Source of the DNA: Deltaproteobacteria bacterium
GTDB lineage: Bacteria > Desulfobacterota > Syntrophia > Syntrophales > UBA2210
DNA: 18,239 nucleotides
Assembly: GCA_016935935.1 (NCBI GenBank)
Contig: JAFGPZ010000284.1
Location: forward strand, 1-18,239
Direction of reading: 5' to 3'
Numbering within the stretch: the stretch's first letter is position 1; each line of letters begins with the position of its first letter. Shown here in pieces: positions 14,668 through 18,239 of this stretch. Position numbers and translations under genes: made by a program. The notes beneath the pieces were generated by a model. It was given only the letters and a program-made list of their open reading frames with translations, did not search any database and was not told the DNA's origin.

Positions 14668-15750
14668 TCATTTTGAAGGTTTTGCCACGGTTGTTGACAG
14701 CTTGTCGCCGGCCTCTTCCCGATTTATCTCACAGATATAGATTCTTGTCTGATCGTCTTTTTCAAGGTGCGGTTTTTCGATTGCGACAGCAATGGTGTCG
14801 GTTGTCAGGTCGGTTTGCAGGAAATTCCGCTCGTCCAGGTCCACACCCGTGCCTTTCCTTTGAGAACCGGGACTAATTTCAGCCTGGTATATTTTCAGCC
14901 TGATTCCCTCGCCATCAGCGATAACACTGCGAAGCAAAACAAGCTTTATTCCTTCAATTCTCTTGATCTCACGCCCTATATTGGTAACAGTAAATGAGTA
15001 TGGGATATTGTCCTGATAAGCATATTGAATCATAGAAATGACCTTTTTTTCTAAGGGCATCCCTGAAAATAGTTCACTGTTCGCTTTGATCTTATCTCTC
15101 TCGCCTTCGGAAAGCCGAATTGTACGCGCTATAGTCTCTGCCCGGGGAACGGCAATAATGTTATATACTCTGCCGCCTGAAACAATAAACAGTTCTGATG
15201 GCAGGGTGGAGTAAACGGTATCCTCGCCTTTTCTTACTGCCTGGAATTTGACGTAACAATCTTTCCCGCTGAACTGTACTGAAAGACCCTTTTCTTTACT
15301 GTAAACCACGTCCTTGATATCCTCGGAACTTGTAATCCTGTTTACATCGGTATTGCTCATAACCACGACTGTCGGAACTTCAGGCATGACCGTTATCCCG
15401 TGAGCGTTTTTCTTTGCTTTGGCAAGGAGTTTTGCCATGGTTAAAGCCTGCTGCGAGGGCCTTATCGGGAGCTGTGGTACAGCAATTTTTACCGGCTGAC
15501 GCGTGTCCTCCTTATTCCTTTTTATCGGATCAGTTTTTTTGTTACGCGACATCCGGGCTTGTTTCTTCTTAAGCGCCTGTTCATGCAGCTTTTCGTTTTT
15601 GCCTTGAGAGGAAGCGTTTAACCCTTTCAGCTTCTCTATTACCTCCTGTTGCTTTAACGGAGATTTTACGTTATCACCGCCGCAAATAGCAGGAGCTGCA
15701 ATAAGCAGTGTTACTAAAACGATTATTATGGAAACTTCCCTAATCCTCAT
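14668..15750 (-). CDS. traK: TraK, VirB9-like secretin-related core protein
   Basis: Periplasmic/outer-membrane core component that interacts with TraV and TraB. A signal peptide covers residues 1-23 (ending APAICGG). A basic, Lys/Arg-rich helical stretch follows, to about residue 100, that the 242-residue F TraK lacks. The TraK domain follows: VVVMSNTDVNRITSSEDIKDVVYS, LSVQFSGKDCYVKFQ, LFIVSGGRVYNIIAVPR and, in the C-terminal half, IPYSFTVTNIGREIKRIEGIKLVLLRS. At 360 residues it is clearly longer than the F protein. The ATG overlaps the end of traE by 11 nt, with AGGAAACGGGG directly upstream. The identity is firm; the N-terminal extension is unexplained. Confidence 0.93.
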   Translation of the reverse strand: MRIREVSIIIVLVTLLIAAPAICGGDNVKSPLKQQEVIEKLKGLNASSQGKNEKLHEQALKKKQARMSRNKKTDPIKRNKEDTRQPVKIAVPQLPIRPSQQALTMAKLLAKAKKNAHGITVMPEVPTVVVMSNTDVNRITSSEDIKDVVYSKEKGLSVQFSGKDCYVKFQAVRKGEDTVYSTLPSELFIVSGGRVYNIIAVPRAETIARTIRLSEGERDKIKANSELFSGMPLEKKVISMIQYAYQDNIPYSFTVTNIGREIKRIEGIKLVLLRSVIADGEGIRLKIYQAEISPGSQRKGTGVDLDERNFLQTDLTTDTIAVAIEKPHLEKDDQTRIYICEINREEAGDKLSTTVAKPSK

Positions 15751-16318
15751 CCCCGTTTCCTTTCTTCTGCTTTTCGGAAATCCCGGTTATTCTGAATCTT
15801 CCATCGGATATCGTGTACCCTACAAGATATACCTTTGCTCCGTTCTTAACCTTTCTGTCATCCATATAGTGCTGCTCTATGCCACTGACCTCGATCCATT
15901 TTTTCTTTTTATCCATCCATATTTTATCAATATAGAACGTGCTGCTGGTCTGCGTCATTTCCACTTTATCGGCATAATTATAGAAGGTTGTTTTTCCCTG
16001 GGGATATGAATCGGAGTCATACATTGTAAGAAGCTCATCGTATTGTTTTCTTACCGTGGCGGGGCTGTAGTTAAATGCGAGCGAAATAACATAGCGTGTA
16101 AAAGCCTTAACATACTCGTCATTCACAATATTGCCCATCACCTCAATATTGTTCTTCGCTCCGGGTGGAATGATGATTACCTTTTGGTAGCGAAGCGCAC
16201 GGTACGAATAAATCGAGCTCATGAGAACAGCAATACCGATAACTACTACAAAAAACTTCAAGAGCCTGTTTTCCGAAGCAATGTTTGACTTTTCGTTCAT
16301 GAAAATATCAAATTTCAT
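15740..16318 (-). CDS. traE: TraE, inner-membrane pilus assembly protein
   Basis: 192-residue TraE (VirB5/VirB8-region counterpart of F-type systems), needed for pilus assembly. A single N-terminal membrane span (about residues 21-43) precedes a periplasmic domain. Family features are KVIIIPPGAKNNIEVMGNIVNDEYVKAFTRYVISLAFNYSP, the spaced YNYADKVEM, and FYIDKIWMDKKKKWIEVSGI followed by VYLVGYTISDGRFRITGI. Length agrees with F TraE (188). The ATG overlaps the traL stop by 4 nt, and its end overlaps traK. Confidence 0.95.
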   Translation of the reverse strand: MKFDIFMNEKSNIASENRLLKFFVVVIGIAVLMSSIYSYRALRYQKVIIIPPGAKNNIEVMGNIVNDEYVKAFTRYVISLAFNYSPATVRKQYDELLTMYDSDSYPQGKTTFYNYADKVEMTQTSSTFYIDKIWMDKKKKWIEVSGIEQHYMDDRKVKNGAKVYLVGYTISDGRFRITGISEKQKKGNGDED

Positions 16319-16584
16319 TCTATGAATGTATCCTCAAAAAAAATAGGGTATCCTTTGATATTTAAGATACCTATAAAATAGAGCATGTGTTTCAGGAAAC
16401 CTTTGGGATATTTCCTTTTCGCCCTTGAATAAAACCAGGGTACCAAAACCATAAGAATCCAGAAAAAACTGCCGTACACCATTGCCAGACCAAAAAAGAT
16501 AAACATCATGCTGAGTTCATCCGGCTCAAACCACAATACTTGCAATGGATCCGACAGATACTGAGGGAACCTTTTTCGACCCAT
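16315..16584 (-). CDS. traL: TraL, small inner-membrane pilus assembly protein
   Basis: 89-residue membrane protein, VirB3-like in role. The family pattern is clear: FPQYLSDPLQVLWFEPDELSM at the start, hydrophobic stretches near residues 28-50, then SRAKRKYPKGFLKHMLYFIG and a C-terminal IKGYPIFFEDTFIE. I chose the ATG at 16584 because AAAGGA lies 8 nt upstream; a TTG two codons earlier (16590) is also in frame. Length matches F TraL (91). It starts 15 nt after the traA stop and overlaps traE by 4 nt. Confidence 0.95.
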   Translation of the reverse strand: MGRKRFPQYLSDPLQVLWFEPDELSMMFIFFGLAMVYGSFFWILMVLVPWFYSRAKRKYPKGFLKHMLYFIGILNIKGYPIFFEDTFIE

Positions 16585-16599
16585 AAGCAAAATCCTTTA

Positions 16600-16935
16600 T
16601 TAAATAAGCATTCCCAGCGAGGTTACTATTGTGTCTGATTTGATCAAAGCGCCTCCTCCAAGAGTAGCTCCCACAGCGGGAAAAATCTGCGATCTTATCG
16701 CTGAAAAAGCGCCAAAAGCTATTGCCCCGCATCCACAGACAAATCCCACGGGTCCCTTCAAAATGTCGTTAACGGCAATATCGTAAATGTCATACGCGAA
16801 TGAACCAGATGACGGTGCAGTTATTGCGAAAGCATCCGGCACAATTGCCATTACCATTGTCCCCACTACGAAAGCGGGAAAAAGAATTTTATTCCTTTCG
16901 GAAATTTCGTTAATTAACACCACAATCTTTTTCAT
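16600..16935 (-). CDS. traA: TraA-type pilin precursor
   Basis: 111-residue prepilin. A long leader ends in PDAFA (residue 37), giving a mature pilin of about 74 residues, close to F pilin (70). The mature part holds two hydrophobic segments: GPVGFVCGCGAIAFGAFSAI, and FPAVGATLGGGALI extending toward the C-terminus, separated by a short polar turn (RSQI), as in TraA/VirB2. The two cysteines in the first segment (VCGCG) are unusual for a pilin. The ATG follows AAGGAGGT by about 11 nt; that ribosome-binding site overlaps the end of the dsbC-like gene and is the strongest in the operon, fitting a highly made subunit. Whether cleavage is by a signal peptidase, or the pilin is cyclised or acetylated, cannot be told from this window. 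Confidence 0.88.
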   Translation of the reverse strand: MKKIVVLINEISERNKILFPAFVVGTMVMAIVPDAFAITAPSSGSFAYDIYDIAVNDILKGPVGFVCGCGAIAFGAFSAIRSQIFPAVGATLGGGALIKSDTIVTSLGMLI

Positions 16936-16941
16936 TTTCAG

Positions 16942-17745
16942 TTATGACCTCCTTCTTGTTCTGTTATCTATTTTTAGGGCACGTTCAATCTTCTTTATAT
17001 CAGCGCCCATGATAACCTCTCCATCTATCAATAATGTCGGCGTACCCCGAATATTTAATCCGGACAGGATCTCCCTTTGTTTTTTAGCGAAGTCCTTCCC
17101 TTTTTCAGTAACTGTAATTTTATCGGGTTTAATCTTATCCAGCTTTCCGGACATCACCTCCCTGACCGCCGCCTCCCCGTCCGAAGCCGACATAATATAT
17201 TCCGTTTTCTTCAGGGATCGTGGATCAAAAGAAGCGAACATCACGTATCGGGTTACCCTTTCCCTGATTTCCGGTCTTTCCCAATACTTGCTGAGCTTTC
17301 TGCAGTAACCACAGTCAGGATTGGTAATTTCAATAACCTTTGTTTTTCCCGATCCGATTTTTAATGCGTTTTCTATATCGATTTTCTCCACACTTGCCGC
17401 AAAAATCAGGTTCCGCTTTTCGGCAGTAAGGTTCTTCCCATCTTCTGTCATTATCTCCCCGAACAGGAGATAATTCTTTTCAGGATAATAATAGAGAATA
17501 TTACTGCCTGCCGTAATCTCGTAGAGACCGGGTATTTCAGACTCCTGTATATTATCAACTTTCATTCGAGGATAAATCTCTTGAAGGCCGGCAACGGTGG
17601 GGGTTATCGAAACAACACCATTGTCTTTCGTATCCACCGCTGCCGGTGCCCTTGAATCACCGATATAATTAATAATTAAAAAAGAAGTCAGAACGAACAC
17701 GCATATAACCGAAACCACCAAAGAAATAAGCTCTGTTTTTTTCAT
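16942..17745 (-). CDS. DsbC-like periplasmic thiol:disulfide isomerase
   Basis: 267-residue protein with an N-terminal membrane segment (residues 7-28), a DsbC-type dimerisation domain (about 56-105: IYPRMKVDNIQESEIPGLYEI, LYYYPEKNYLLFGEI), and a thioredoxin domain with the active site NPDCGYC (Cys145/Cys148) and the cis-proline GTP motif (234-236). CGYC is the active site of E. coli DsbC. The role would be correcting disulfides in the envelope proteins of this operon, above all the two Cys-rich TraN-type proteins and TraU. The ATG at 17745 is chosen because GGAG lies 7 nt upstream and the signal segment follows at once; the frame remains open 29 codons further but those overlap the preceding gene. 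The hydrophobic start lacks an obvious cleavage site, so the protein may stay membrane-tethered. Conjugative F-type operons often carry such a gene. Confidence 0.92.
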   Translation of the reverse strand: MKKTELISLVVSVICVFVLTSFLIINYIGDSRAPAAVDTKDNGVVSITPTVAGLQEIYPRMKVDNIQESEIPGLYEITAGSNILYYYPEKNYLLFGEIMTEDGKNLTAEKRNLIFAASVEKIDIENALKIGSGKTKVIEITNPDCGYCRKLSKYWERPEIRERVTRYVMFASFDPRSLKKTEYIMSASDGEAAVREVMSGKLDKIKPDKITVTEKGKDFAKKQREILSGLNIRGTPTLLIDGEVIMGADIKKIERALKIDNRTRRRS

Positions 17746-17758
17746 TAAAAATCTCCGT

Positions 17759-17950
17759 TTATTTGTAGTACCGTTTATTAATGACTCTATTACCAAGGTC
17801 TTTATATTCTGACGCGATTTGCTGAATATCACGTTTTAAATTACCGCTCTGCCAGCTGTGGTAGGTATACCAGGCACCGACCAGCAGCAGGAAAACCACA
17901 ATTGCGATAATTATATGAGCTGAACCGTTTTGATTGATTTTACTGTTCAT
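17759..17950 (-). CDS. Small single-span membrane protein, unknown function
   Basis: 63-residue protein from the ATG at 17950 (a GTG two codons upstream is also in frame), with AGG about 7 nt before the start. The sequence is a short polar N-terminus, one membrane span (AHIIIAIVVFLLLVGAWYTY, about residues 11-30), then a basic/polar tail with RDIQQIASEYKDLGNRV. The start (KINQNGSAHIIIAIVVFLLLVG) resembles, in general style only, small pseudopilin-like or prepilin-like leaders, without a convincing type IV prepilin site. It sits 13 nt before the dsbC-like gene and 33 nt after the preceding gene, so it is probably part of the operon. I do not recognise the family. Confidence 0.65.
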   Translation of the reverse strand: MNSKINQNGSAHIIIAIVVFLLLVGAWYTYHSWQSGNLKRDIQQIASEYKDLGNRVINKRYYK

Positions 17951-17983
17951 ATTCACACCTACTGTATATGAACATGATTGCCA

Positions 17984-18239
17984 CTATTCCTGGAAGGCAT
18001 CCAACCCGAGATATTTCTCAATGTCGGATTTCTTTTCGAGTGCAGCTTCTCCAGTAGAAACTTTGGTTTGTAAAGATATGCTCTTATCTTTACTGGATTT
18101 CCTATGAGGGCCTCCGAGTGTTTTGCTGTATTTTTTCTTGCCCTTCCCCAAAACAACATTTAAAAGATCATGCGAAAAATCAGTCTGGAAAAATTTCCGG
18201 AGTGCGATATTTATAACGTAACTCCTGTATCTGGAAGGG
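17984..18239 (-). CDS. C-terminal tail of an unrecognised gene (partial at window edge)
   Basis: Open frame entering from the right edge with no start in the window; it ends in TAG at 17984-17986. The visible 84 residues run from SRYRSYVINIALRKFFQTDF through a strongly basic, polar, probably disordered region (LGKGKKKYSKTLGGPHRKSS) to EKKSDIEKYLGLDAFQE. Composition and lack of stops look like real coding sequence, and it is better than the overlapping shorter frame with an internal start at 18159. The basic linker and short acidic C-terminal helix would suit a cytoplasmic nucleic-acid-associated or transfer-control protein, but nothing identifies the family. Confidence 0.6.
   Translation of the reverse strand, partial: PSRYRSYVINIALRKFFQTDFSHDLLNVVLGKGKKKYSKTLGGPHRKSSKDKSISLQTKVSTGEAALEKKSDIEKYLGLDAFQE

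Noticed and set aside
17959..18159. 66-residue minus-strand frame
   Set aside because: It overlaps in another frame the longer open frame that enters from the window edge (17984-18239), whose composition is more protein-like; no ribosome-binding site supports it.

Overview
The window is a continuous stretch of an F-type (MPF-F) conjugative type IV secretion operon. Every credible gene lies on the minus strand, so transcription runs from the right edge (about 18.2 kb) to the left edge (1). Outer-membrane and periplasmic Tra proteins (TraV lipoprotein, TraK, TraN, TraU, TraW, TrbC) and a dedicated DsbC-type protein imply a diderm (Gram-negative-type) bacterium. The sequence gives no 16S rRNA, replicon or housekeeping marker, so I cannot name the lineage, nor say whether this is a plasmid or an integrative conjugative element.

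Layout in transcription order: the tail of an unrecognised gene (18239-17984); a small single-span membrane protein (17950-17759); a DsbC-like thiol:disulfide isomerase (17745-16942); pilin TraA (16935-16600); TraL, TraE, TraK, TraB, TraV and the VirB4-type ATPase TraC (16584-10495); two consecutive cysteine-rich secreted proteins, a 697-residue TraN-related one and a 1386-residue TraN (10526-4276); TraW and TraU (4298-2670); an inserted IS607-type remnant with a 5'-truncated tnpA and a nearly complete tnpB (about 2669-1081); and TrbC (1082-66). Genes are packed with 4-32 nt overlaps or very short gaps, as expected for a translationally coupled operon. TraH, TraG, TraF, TraD and the relaxase are not seen and would be outside the window if present. 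No TrbI is found between TraC and TraW; the two TraN-type genes sit there instead.

Functional picture: TraA is the pilus subunit. TraL, TraE, TraK, TraB and TraV form the envelope-spanning core, and TraC powers assembly. TraW, TraU and TrbC are periplasmic pilus-assembly factors, and the TraN proteins act at the recipient-contact surface. The giant TraN has roughly 120 cysteines, arranged mostly as about 35 units of some 20 residues, and the operon brings its own disulfide isomerase.

Most interesting points: (1) the IS607 remnant sits between two diverged copies of the traU 3' end. One is the real tail of traU; the other is read in a different frame as the beginning of trbC, whose probable start codon and Shine-Dalgarno come from the insertion side. 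(2) The tnpB belongs to the group lacking the usual RuvC-II glutamate and zinc ribbon. (3) TrbC carries an HExxH motif in an extra N-terminal domain. (4) TraN shows array expansion by block duplication, and it shares a near-identical DNA module with its neighbour. The first 65 bases of the window hold nothing I can call.
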